Shown here: piece by piece, positions 8,005 to 13,991 of the stretch | How the letters are laid out: each line of letters opens with the position of its first letter | Numbering within the stretch: the first letter of the stretch is position 1 | Translations under genes and position numbers: made by a program | Virus record (IMG/VR): IMGVR_UViG_3300044712_000105 | Location: 1-28,186 of that record | Reading direction: 5' to 3' (one strand) | Length of the DNA stretch: 28,186 bases | Source of the DNA: a virus | Notes under the pieces: generated by a model | The model's input: only the letters and a program-made list of their open reading frames with translations | Told to the model about the DNA's origin: nothing | The model's database searches: none

Positions 8005-8252
8005 TATTTCCAGTGCCTTACAAAAAAGTCTACTAAGTATCCACCGCCTGATACGAGGGCTAACCAAACTAGACCGGCTAAAGACTTTTCAATAATTGCT
8101 TTACGTAGCGCTGCTCTATCTGCTTCAGCTTTAATCGCCATACGTACCCACTGTACTTCATCATTTGAAAGAGGGTGGGCTTCTACAGCTTCGTTTACAG
8201 CCGCTTTTAAAAGCTCTACTAGTTCTTTTTTAGTTTGGTCATCTAAATTCAT
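8004..8252 (-). CDS. Small single-span membrane protein, holin candidate
   Basis: The ATG at 8252 overlaps the upstream stop (ATGA), giving 82 aa. Residues 1-55 form charged amphipathic helices (LDDQTKKELVELLKAAVNEA). Residues 57-78 are a hydrophobic span (SLAGLVWLALVSGGGYLVDFFV) broken at GGG, followed by the basic end RHWK. A single C-terminal span with charged flanks is compatible with a holin-like or membrane-anchored accessory protein. No endolysin gene is nearby, so the holin idea is weak. Confidence 0.6.
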   Translation of the reverse strand: MNLDDQTKKELVELLKAAVNEAVEAHPLSNDEVQWVRMAIKAEADRAALRKAIIEKSLAGLVWLALVSGGGYLVDFFVRHWK

Positions 8253-8509
8253 GAGCCACACTTCCATCTTTTAAGGCTTGCTGCCTTGCGGGTTGGACGT
8301 CCCTTCTCATCTTTCATCGGACCAGGCATGCCTGACATACGAGCACAAAAAGACTTCTTACGTGGCCCACCTTCAGGCTGTGGAGCCTTTAGGTTAGAGC
8401 CTGTAGCTTTATTGTACTTAGCACGACCTTTAGCAGTAAGTCCAGCACCTTTCGACACTGGAAGCTTTTCGCCACGACCCACTGCAAGAGAAGGGGTTTT
8501 CTTAGCCAT
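8249..8509 (-). CDS. Small basic phage protein, DUF6321-like
   Basis: The ATG at 8509 gives 86 aa; a longer reading from 8530 lies inside the previous gene and is unlikely. MAKKTPSLAVGRGEKLPVSK, GAGLTAKGRAKYNKATGSNL, then PRKKSFCARMSGMPGPMKDE is a highly recognisable small phage protein, recalled as DUF6321, common in virion modules of environmental phages. It overlaps both neighbours by a few bases. The conserved K-A-G--LK-PQP-GG stretch suggests a fixed role, which is not known. Confidence 0.78.
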   Translation of the reverse strand: MAKKTPSLAVGRGEKLPVSKGAGLTAKGRAKYNKATGSNLKAPQPEGGPRKKSFCARMSGMPGPMKDEKGRPTRKAASLKRWKCGS

Positions 8510-8777
8510 AGAACACAGAACCAGCAACATTAGATACCGCTGCGTAAACGTCAGTATTGAAACGAACGCCTTCTGCTGGGATAACTACTGAAAATGGTGT
8601 CCCGCCAGCAATAGTAGCGATTGAAAAAATTACTGTTCCAGCGCTTCCACCGTCACGAATTACTAACAATCCAGCAGATGCTCCAGGAATAATTAACATT
8701 CCACGAACACGTGTAGGACCAGCATAAATCGTACCAGTAGCGCTTATGGCACCAGCTTTTACGTCAGTTTGCATCAT
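8502..8777 (-). CDS. Small virion protein, unassigned
   Basis: Encodes 91 aa, beta-rich and Gly/Ala/Val-rich (MMQTDVKAGAISATGTIYAG, RVRGMLIIPGASAGLLVIRD, then TPFSVVIPAEGVRFNTDVYA). Small proteins of this composition behind the capsid gene are often capsid decoration or fibre-base proteins. GGAGA precedes the start. A hairpin at 8803-8818 separates it from the upstream gene, so its expression may be lower or separately tuned. Function unproven. Confidence 0.65.
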   Translation of the reverse strand: MMQTDVKAGAISATGTIYAGPTRVRGMLIIPGASAGLLVIRDGGSAGTVIFSIATIAGGTPFSVVIPAEGVRFNTDVYAAVSNVAGSVFYG

Positions 8778-8802
8778 AATTAATCTCCTAAATTTTTAAA
8801 TA

Positions 8803-8818
8803 GGGGGCCTAAGCCCCC
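8803..8818 (-). terminator. Hairpin terminator or attenuator in the late operon
   Basis: GGGGGC (8803-8808), loop CTAA, GCCCCC (8813-8818) make a six-pair all-GC stem. Read on the minus strand it is followed by TATTTAAAAATTT, an A/T-rich but not pure T tract. It sits between the stop at 8828 and the start at 8777. It may partly reduce transcription into the downstream connector and tail genes. Confidence 0.6.
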
Positions 8819-8827
8819 CGGGATTAA

Positions 8828-9298
8828 TTACTGCTGAGTAGCTGTTGGGTTTGCATTACCGTTTGAGTCACGAACAACGTAAGTAACGATGAATGTACCA
8901 GCACCAGTAGTCAAGCCTGTACCTGCTAATGTGTAAGTTACGATAGCGTCAGTAGTACCTACGTTTAATGCCAAAGCAGTAGCGCCAGAAGTAGAAGCTA
9001 CAGGCAAAGCGTAAGGAGCTACAGAAGTAACAGTAGCTGCTGCAGTGATATCAGTTGCGCCGATTGTCAATTTAGCTGTAGTAGCAGCGCTAAACACAGT
9101 AGAAGTAACAAACTGCATAGAAATGATTTGTGCGCCGGCTGGCAATACAAATGCTGTACCAGTCAAAGTACCGTAAACAACAGGTGCAGACTGTGAAACT
9201 ACAGTTGCGCCCATATTACGAATAGTACCAGCTACGCTGCCAGTTGTGTTTTTAACAGTACCTAATAGCCAAGGGCCTAAATGAGTAGCGAATCCCAT
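8828..9298 (-). CDS. Putative virion protein, Ala/Thr/Val-rich
   Basis: Encodes 156 aa with a GGAG site before the ATG at 9298. MGFATHLGPWLLGTVKNTTG is followed by an almost entirely beta-type Ala/Thr/Val/Gly sequence (IISMQFVTSTVFSAATTAKL, FIVTYVVRDSNGNANPTATQ). The start with GPWLLGTVKNTTG is familiar from small proteins next to phage capsid genes. It is the first minus-strand gene after the plus-strand GNAT/HNH insert, so it probably has its own promoter. A capsid or tail decoration role is likely but unproven. Confidence 0.68.
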   Translation of the reverse strand: MGFATHLGPWLLGTVKNTTGSVAGTIRNMGATVVSQSAPVVYGTLTGTAFVLPAGAQIISMQFVTSTVFSAATTAKLTIGATDITAAATVTSVAPYALPVASTSGATALALNVGTTDAIVTYTLAGTGLTTGAGTFIVTYVVRDSNGNANPTATQQ

Positions 9299-9383
9299 GA
9301 TGAATCTCCATACGATAAGGCCTATTAGTTTGCATGGAAATCTGCCGGGGCAGTCTAATAAGCCGGTTTTCCCGGTTTCCCGT

Positions 9384-9410
9384 AGTATACCTCTTTTTTA
9401 ATTTTTACAA
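9384..9410 (-). promoter_or_regulatory. Possible late promoter after the GNAT/HNH insert
   Basis: On the minus strand, TATACT (9389-9384) is preceded by TTGTAA (9410-9405) with a 15-bp spacer, shorter than optimal. It points at the gene starting at 9298, whose transcription would otherwise be cut by the terminator at 10239-10263. A/T-rich sequence surrounds it. A possible divergent -10 (TAAAAT, 9424-9429) for the GNAT gene lies next to it. Confidence 0.35.
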
Positions 9411-9467
9411 CACTATTTTTGGGTAAAATGGGTATTCTTGGGCAAATATTTTGGGGGGCTATGAGTA

Positions 9468-9956
9468 ATGAAATTCACAGTAAAAAAAGTGGACATCAGA
9501 GTCCCATCAGTTCAAACCACACTTACTTTTCTGCAAAAGAAAATACTCCCCGAGGATGTGCCATACGAGACGACAAGGGGTCATTGGTGGATTGCATATG
9601 CGGAATGTGGAAAGCCTGTAGGTTTTGCGGGTATCGTGCGCTCGATGAGATGGACAGACACAGGTTACTTATGTAGAGCAGGTGTAATGGAAGGCTTTAC
9701 AGGTCATGGTATCCAAAAGCGTCTTATTAAAGCAAGGATTACTCAAGCACGTAAGCTTGGGTGGAATTGGTGTATTACGGATACAACAGATAATCCTGCA
9801 TCATCTAACTCTTTGATTGCTTGTGGATTTAAGTTATATACTCCAGCTAATCCGTGGTCTTTCAAAAATGCGTTGTACTGGAAATATAAGGTAAACCAAG
9901 ATGCCGTACAAAGACGAGAGCGTAAGAAAAAGCAAGCACAAGGAGTACAGCCGTAA
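9468..9956 (+). CDS. GNAT-family N-acetyltransferase
   Basis: Encodes 162 aa on the strand opposite to all nearby genes. The central core fits GNAT: WIAYAECGKPVGFAGIV (motif D region), RAGVMEGFTGHGIQKRLI at residues 70-87 (acetyl-CoA loop, here G-HGIQ), then NPASSNSLIACGFKLYTP at 109-126 (motif B). Start ATG at 9468 has GGGGGG a few bases upstream. GNAT enzymes move an acetyl group from acetyl-CoA to an amine; the substrate here is unknown. Phage GNATs are frequent near capsid genes. Together with the overlapping HNH gene it looks like an inserted unit. Confidence 0.8.
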   Translation: MKFTVKKVDIRVPSVQTTLTFLQKKILPEDVPYETTRGHWWIAYAECGKPVGFAGIVRSMRWTDTGYLCRAGVMEGFTGHGIQKRLIKARITQARKLGWNWCITDTTDNPASSNSLIACGFKLYTPANPWSFKNALYWKYKVNQDAVQRRERKKKQAQGVQP

Positions 9957-10254
9957 GCATTACGAAGGCAACTACGCTAAACGTCGGGAAGAAATAAACG
10001 CCAGAAGGCGACGGCTAAAACAGGAGTGGGATGACTTTAAGGCTACGCTGTCTTGCGCTAAATGCGGGTTTGCCCACCATGCTGCACTAGATTTTCATCA
10101 CGAAGACCCAAGCACAAAAGAAGGAAACGTAAACCGCTACGTATCTAATGCTCAATATAAAAGAGCTTATGAAGAAATAAAGAAGTGCATTGTTCTATGT
10201 GCTAATTGTCATCGCATCCACCACTACGAAGAAAAGAAAAACCCAGCCTTGTGA
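9901..10254 (+). CDS. HNH endonuclease
   Basis: Encodes 117 aa. A basic N-terminus (MPYKDESVRKSKHKEYSRKH) leads to the HNH core: Cys52/Cys55 (CAKC), LDFHHEDP with His66/His67, and Cys100/Cys103 in LCANCHRIHH. The paired Cys motifs form the structural zinc site and the His residues the metal-dependent catalytic site. It overlaps the acetyltransferase by 56 bp in another frame. Such enzymes act as homing nucleases or in DNA packaging; here the odd orientation inside the late operon favours a homing or moron-like origin. Its stop lies inside the terminator hairpin. Confidence 0.85.
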   Translation: MPYKDESVRKSKHKEYSRKHYEGNYAKRREEINARRRRLKQEWDDFKATLSCAKCGFAHHAALDFHHEDPSTKEGNVNRYVSNAQYKRAYEEIKKCIVLCANCHRIHHYEEKKNPAL

Positions 10255-10263
10255 GCTGGGTTT
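10239..10263. terminator. Bidirectional terminator between HNH and capsid genes
   Basis: AAACCCAGC (10239-10247) and GCTGGGTTT (10255-10263) form a nine-pair stem with a seven-base loop. On the minus strand it is followed by TTCTTTTC and ends the capsid transcript. On the plus strand it is followed by TCCTT and ends the GNAT/HNH transcript. The HNH stop codon lies in the loop/stem junction, so both converging transcripts share it. Confidence 0.85.
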
Positions 10264-10283
10264 CCTTAGGACTCAAGTTCTGA

Positions 10284-11198
10284 TTAAGAACCTGAAGAGC
10301 CCCACATACCGAGAGGGTCAGACCAGCCGAAGCTGTAACGCTCACGAGACTTGTAACGTACGTTACCTGTATCGAAGTCACCGTCCATAGAATTCTGGAG
10401 TGGTGTACGCTCGAAGTGCTTCAAACCGTTTGGAACGTCAGTGGTCAAGAACCATGCGTTTGTGTCGGTCAAGAAGTGGTTAACTGTGTAACCTTCAGGG
10501 ATTGTACCGTTGTTGTTGATTGCGCTGATATCGTTATCAGATGTACCAACACGCAATTTAGTTTCGAGCAAACGAGTTGCAACGAACATCAATGATGGTG
10601 GAACAACCAATTTACGTGGCTTAGCAGCGATGAGCAAACCACGCTCATCTGTCCAAGCAGCGATTTGAATAACAGCAGCTTCCAAAGAAGTTTCATTCAA
10701 GTCGACAGGAGTAGCAGCAGTGTTGCTGTTAGTACCGCCAGAAACCAATGGGTGAGCAGTGTTGAACAAAGATACGCCGTCGCCGCCGTTGTATGAACCA
10801 CCAGTGTTGAAACCGTTGTTCAATACAGATGCAGCTTTAACTTGCTTGGTGTAAGCCATTGCACGAGCCAATGCTTTAGTGTAACGAGCAGACAAGCTGT
10901 CGTACAAGTTATCTTCAATCGCTTCTTCAGTGATTGAGAAACCCAAAGCAATAGTTTCGTGTGAGTAGCGTGTGGACCATGCTTCTTGTGCATTACCGTA
11001 AGAGATAGCGCCGCCTTCGTTTTTAACTGGGGCTGCAGAGAAACCGGACAACTTGGTTTCTTCTTCGAATGAACGCTCAGAAGTCTCTGTTTCGTAGATT
11101 TCTTTGTGCTCTTCGCCGTAGCGTGCGTATTCTAATCCGAACAATGCATTCAGACCCGGGAGTAACTCTTTTAGGAGTTGTGAACGTGAAATAGCCAT
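10284..11198 (-). CDS. Major capsid protein
   Basis: Encodes 304 aa with a strong AGGAG site. The sequence has a capsid-type order: an N-terminal helix (SQLLKELLPGLNALFGLEYA), a polar arm, the YSHETIALGFSITEEAIEDN segment, SARYTKALARAMAYTKQVKA, an insertion-like Gly/Asn loop (VLNNGFNTGGSYNGGDGVSL, FNTAHPLVSGG), then PRKLVVPPSLMFVATRLLET and VNHFLTDTNAWFLTTDVPNG. This fits HK97-type capsid proteins. Position directly after scaffold-like and decoration-type genes, plus its own terminator, supports it. The exact subfamily is not determined. Confidence 0.85.
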   Translation of the reverse strand: MAISRSQLLKELLPGLNALFGLEYARYGEEHKEIYETETSERSFEEETKLSGFSAAPVKNEGGAISYGNAQEAWSTRYSHETIALGFSITEEAIEDNLYDSLSARYTKALARAMAYTKQVKAASVLNNGFNTGGSYNGGDGVSLFNTAHPLVSGGTNSNTAATPVDLNETSLEAAVIQIAAWTDERGLLIAAKPRKLVVPPSLMFVATRLLETKLRVGTSDNDISAINNNGTIPEGYTVNHFLTDTNAWFLTTDVPNGLKHFERTPLQNSMDGDFDTGNVRYKSRERYSFGWSDPLGMWGSSGS

Positions 11199-11213
11199 GT
11201 TATAGCTCCTTTA

Positions 11214-11870
11214 TTAGTTAGCTGTACCAGCAGACTGATAATACTGATGTACGCCAAAGTTTAATTTAACGATACAGTCGGTATATGCGTCACCGGGGTT
11301 AGATGGGAAATTGCCGCCGAATGTAGAGCTGGAGTTAACCAAGTCAACAATCTTAACAGCAAGTGCGTTTGTATTAGCAATAGTAGCTGACAATGCAACA
11401 ACAGAGTTACCTGTAGTTGTGTTACCAGTTGTAGAGCCTGTACCTGCAGTGAAGTTTGCCAAAGCAACAGTCTTGCCAATAGAGCCGTAGCCTACTGAAC
11501 CGAGAGACTGAACTTGGTATAACTGGTCTGGGTCTTCAACAACACGAATAAAGATGTTGGTGTAGCCAGCTGTTACTGCGTTAGCAGGCAAGTACTGTGC
11601 ATACAATGGATAGCCGAGTTGCTGGCCAGCCAATTGGTAACGAACGCCTACGCAAACACCAGCGATACCTGCCGTGCTAGTTGTTGGAGTTGCCGCTACT
11701 ACAGTTGGTTGTCCTGCTACTGCTGCGCCTAACTGCACTAAGTCACCATTAAAGATGGGTGCAGTGTTGTTTGTGGTCAATAAATACTCACGGATTGTTC
11801 CGCCAGTAAAGGATTGACCGCCAATCAAACTGATTGGTTTAAGCCCGTACGGGGCCGATACTGTGCTCAT
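11214..11870 (-). CDS. Capsid decoration-type protein
   Basis: Encodes 218 aa. The start MSTVSAPYGLKPISLIGGQS with REYLLTTNNTAPIFNGDLVQ and GIAGVCVGVRYQ is the usual pattern of small capsid-associated proteins (APYGLKP-----G-----Y-I-----I--GD-V). The C-terminal half is Thr/Gly/Asn-rich and ends with a polar aromatic tail (LNFGVHQYYQSAGTAN). It sits 15 bp upstream of the capsid gene in the same operon with a good AGGAG site. A head decoration role is inferred from pattern and position. Confidence 0.7.
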   Translation of the reverse strand: MSTVSAPYGLKPISLIGGQSFTGGTIREYLLTTNNTAPIFNGDLVQLGAAVAGQPTVVAATPTTSTAGIAGVCVGVRYQLAGQQLGYPLYAQYLPANAVTAGYTNIFIRVVEDPDQLYQVQSLGSVGYGSIGKTVALANFTAGTGSTTGNTTTGNSVVALSATIANTNALAVKIVDLVNSSSTFGGNFPSNPGDAYTDCIVKLNFGVHQYYQSAGTAN

Positions 11871-11896
11871 AAAAAGCTCCTTAAATTAAATTAAAA

Positions 11897-12346
11897 TTAA
11901 CTTCCCTTACCGAAGGTAACTTTAGTACTTCTGTCCTTAAACAGAGGCATACGTGGGTCATTCTGCGATAAGAAGTTGTTATCAACCGACTCCATCTGAC
12001 CTGCAGCTAGCTTCTCATAGTGAGCAGCACGTTGCTTCATGAATTCTTCAGGGGCACGGCATAAAACTAAACCACCAATTTCTATTGAACCTTTAAATTG
12101 TCCATCAATGGACGCATGGCTCATAAGCTCAGGATAATCCTCAGCCTTAACAGGCTCAAAACCTTCCCTACGCTTTGCGGAGACGTTCATTGGGTCAGAT
12201 GACCCCATAGTAGATGTACGAACCCAACGATGTGACCATCCTGGACGGGGGTCTGGTGTTGGCAGTAACTGAGGCGGTGCCCAGCTGTCTATTGGGCGTA
12301 CTTCAGTTTCACGTACTTCTGCTTCACGGGTTGTTTTCTTAACCAT
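11897..12346 (-). CDS. Head-module protein of unknown function
   Basis: Encodes 149 aa, hydrophilic and Pro/Arg-rich (SWAPPQLLPTPDPRPGWSHR) with a helical C-terminal half (EEFMKQRAAHYEKLAAGQME). It ends STKVTFGKGS; the neighbouring scaffold-like protein begins with the near-identical GTVTFGKGGK. Its ATG at 12346 overlaps the scaffold-like gene's stop. Proteins of this type lie between scaffold and capsid genes in many environmental phages. Role unknown, probably capsid assembly. Confidence 0.68.
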   Translation of the reverse strand: MVKKTTREAEVRETEVRPIDSWAPPQLLPTPDPRPGWSHRWVRTSTMGSSDPMNVSAKRREGFEPVKAEDYPELMSHASIDGQFKGSIEIGGLVLCRAPEEFMKQRAAHYEKLAAGQMESVDNNFLSQNDPRMPLFKDRSTKVTFGKGS

Positions 12347-13398
12347 TATCTATCTCCATTCATTTGTTCGGCAACCTTCTTTGCGTACAGTTCTAGAGGC
12401 ACACCTAAGCGCTTAGCAATCTGTACCTGAGTAGGCGTTAATTGGACTTTCTTTGGGGCAACTGAGCGAGTAGCAGGAGCTACAACGGCTGCAGCGGGTT
12501 TGGCTCGGGTTTTAACCGGGGTTTTTTCTACTTCTTTTACTTCTAAATCTTCTTCAGCACCGAAATAATCGGGGAATCTTTTTCGGATTGTATCACTGAT
12601 TTTTGCATAATACTCATCGGAACCGACATATTTTTCGCCAAATTCTCTTGCAAGACGGTTATGAACGGTAATTGCAAGACCAGTCATCTCATCTTCTTCA
12701 GGAGTATCACCACCATACCAATCATTAGCATCTAGCCATTGAGTTAGTTTGGGGTCCTGTGCAGGAGCTTCTTGTGTTGGTTGAGGGATATACACTTCCT
12801 GCTCTTTAGGCTGAATAGGCTGCATAGTTTTAACACGGTCTAATTTCACTGTTGCTTCTGAAATCGCTAACTGTGCTTCTACTAATGCATCGCTATCTCC
12901 AGCTTCATAGGCTTCTTTGTACATCTTTTTAGCCATGGCAAGTTCAGCTTCTGCGCCAGCTTTACCCTGCTCGATGTAGCTTTTGCTACCTTCATGGAGG
13001 GTCGCTTGAATCCGTTTGTTCTCTTCCGCAAGGAATTGAGCAGCACGAATAGCTTCTTCACGCATCTTAATAGCTTCTTCTTTTTCACGGCGGATGTCGT
13101 GATAGCCCTTAGTCAGCTTCTTGATGCGCTTCTGAACCTTCTTGTCATAAGACAAGAGTTCGTCATCTTCATCATCTGCTGCCAAGACTTTTTCTTCAGC
13201 CATCGGCTTTTTGTTACGGTCTTCTGGTGGAGTATCGTCAACAATCTCAATATCTACATCAGGTGCCGCTTTTGTTTCTTCTGCTACTGGTGTGGCTTCA
13301 ATCTCATCTGGGAATTGGAAAGTATCGCTATCCTGTCCTACTGGAATCACTTTACCGCCCTTACCAAATGTTACTGTGCCGAATTCTTCTGTCGCCAT
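12346..13398 (-). CDS. Scaffolding-like capsid assembly protein
   Basis: Encodes 350 aa, highly charged. An acidic N-terminal third (DIEIVDDTPPEDRNKK, AADDEDDELLSYDKKVQKRI) is followed by a long coiled-coil segment at about 85-200 (KGYHDIRREKEEAIKMREEA, IRAAQFLAEENKRIQ). A conserved-looking aromatic patch (LTQWLDANDWYGGD) and a basic C-terminal end (KRLGVPLELYAKKVAEQMNG) complete it. Acidic, helical and without enzyme motifs, between portal and capsid, it matches internal scaffolds that shape the procapsid and are then lost. Inferred from architecture. Confidence 0.75.
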   Translation of the reverse strand: MATEEFGTVTFGKGGKVIPVGQDSDTFQFPDEIEATPVAEETKAAPDVDIEIVDDTPPEDRNKKPMAEEKVLAADDEDDELLSYDKKVQKRIKKLTKGYHDIRREKEEAIKMREEAIRAAQFLAEENKRIQATLHEGSKSYIEQGKAGAEAELAMAKKMYKEAYEAGDSDALVEAQLAISEATVKLDRVKTMQPIQPKEQEVYIPQPTQEAPAQDPKLTQWLDANDWYGGDTPEEDEMTGLAITVHNRLAREFGEKYVGSDEYYAKISDTIRKRFPDYFGAEEDLEVKEVEKTPVKTRAKPAAAVVAPATRSVAPKKVQLTPTQVQIAKRLGVPLELYAKKVAEQMNGDR

Positions 13399-13408
13399 TT
13401 AGGTCTCC

Positions 13409-13810
13409 TTATGCACGTGAAATCCCACGGGGGTCTTCTACTACTGCTTCGACTGAGTCATCGTTAATGATGCGGAACTCACGGCCATGAATCTTAAGGC
13501 GTGAACCCGAACTTGGACGAATCAATACAAAGTCACCAACCTTACAGAGTGGTCCACTAGGGAAACGCTCTTTATCGGCGTAAGCGTCTGGACCAATAGC
13601 CATAACAAACAATACGGGGGTTAAAACTTCCTCGTACTTCATTACAGTATCGGCTTTTAACAAACCGCTTTCATACTCTTCTGCAACCTCAGGAACCATA
13701 CACAAGATATGATAGCCAGCTGGTTTTGGAAGTTGTGTTGCTTTTTGCTCTACCTTTTCTGGGAGTTTGGATATATTCCCCAAGGCATCACTAATCAAAA
13801 GTTCACTCAT
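13409..13810 (-). CDS. GroES-like co-chaperonin
   Basis: Encodes 133 aa, longer than the usual 95-100. After a short phage-specific N-terminus (MSELLISDALGNISKLPEKV) comes the Cpn10-like fold: PKPAGYHILCMVPEVAEEYE (first strand), SGLLKADTV at the mobile-loop position, VLFVMAIGPDAYADKERFPS, then CKVGDFVLIRPSSGSRLKIH and GREFRIINDDSVEAVVEDP. GroES caps GroEL and closes the folding chamber; a phage version could adapt host GroEL to a large capsid or tail protein, as T4 gp31 does for its capsid. It sits between portal and scaffold-like genes. The mobile loop is unusual, lacking a clear GGI/IVL triplet. Confidence 0.8.
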   Translation of the reverse strand: MSELLISDALGNISKLPEKVEQKATQLPKPAGYHILCMVPEVAEEYESGLLKADTVMKYEEVLTPVLFVMAIGPDAYADKERFPSGPLCKVGDFVLIRPSSGSRLKIHGREFRIINDDSVEAVVEDPRGISRA

Positions 13811-13991
13811 CTGAGTCCTTTAAAGTTTGCTCACGGTCTTTGATTAAATCTACAGCCAGGGCAAGACCACGGATAATCCCTGTTGTATTTCGATACTCTT
13901 CGAAAGTTTTGCAGCTGCCTTCGGCAACGGATTGTGCTCTAGTGTCGATGAGCTTTTGCAGCTCACCGGCTAGGTATTGATACTCGGTCAC
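13803..13991 (-). CDS. Small helical protein downstream of the portal gene
   Basis: Encodes 62 aa (MTEYQYLAGELQKLIDTRAQ, TFEEYRNTTGIIRGLALAVD, LIKDREQTLKD), almost wholly helical by composition. Its start overlaps the portal stop and its end overlaps the co-chaperonin start, which supports it as a true gene. The pattern L---L--L-------L--G---TFEEYR--TG-I-GL--A---I is common in short phage proteins at this position. Function unknown. Confidence 0.72.
   Translation of the reverse strand: MTEYQYLAGELQKLIDTRAQSVAEGSCKTFEEYRNTTGIIRGLALAVDLIKDREQTLKDSDE

Noticed and set aside
9419-9676. 85-codon plus-strand frame at the start of the GNAT gene
   Set aside because: It overlaps the acetyltransferase in another frame and shows no domain; the GNAT frame has the conserved motifs.
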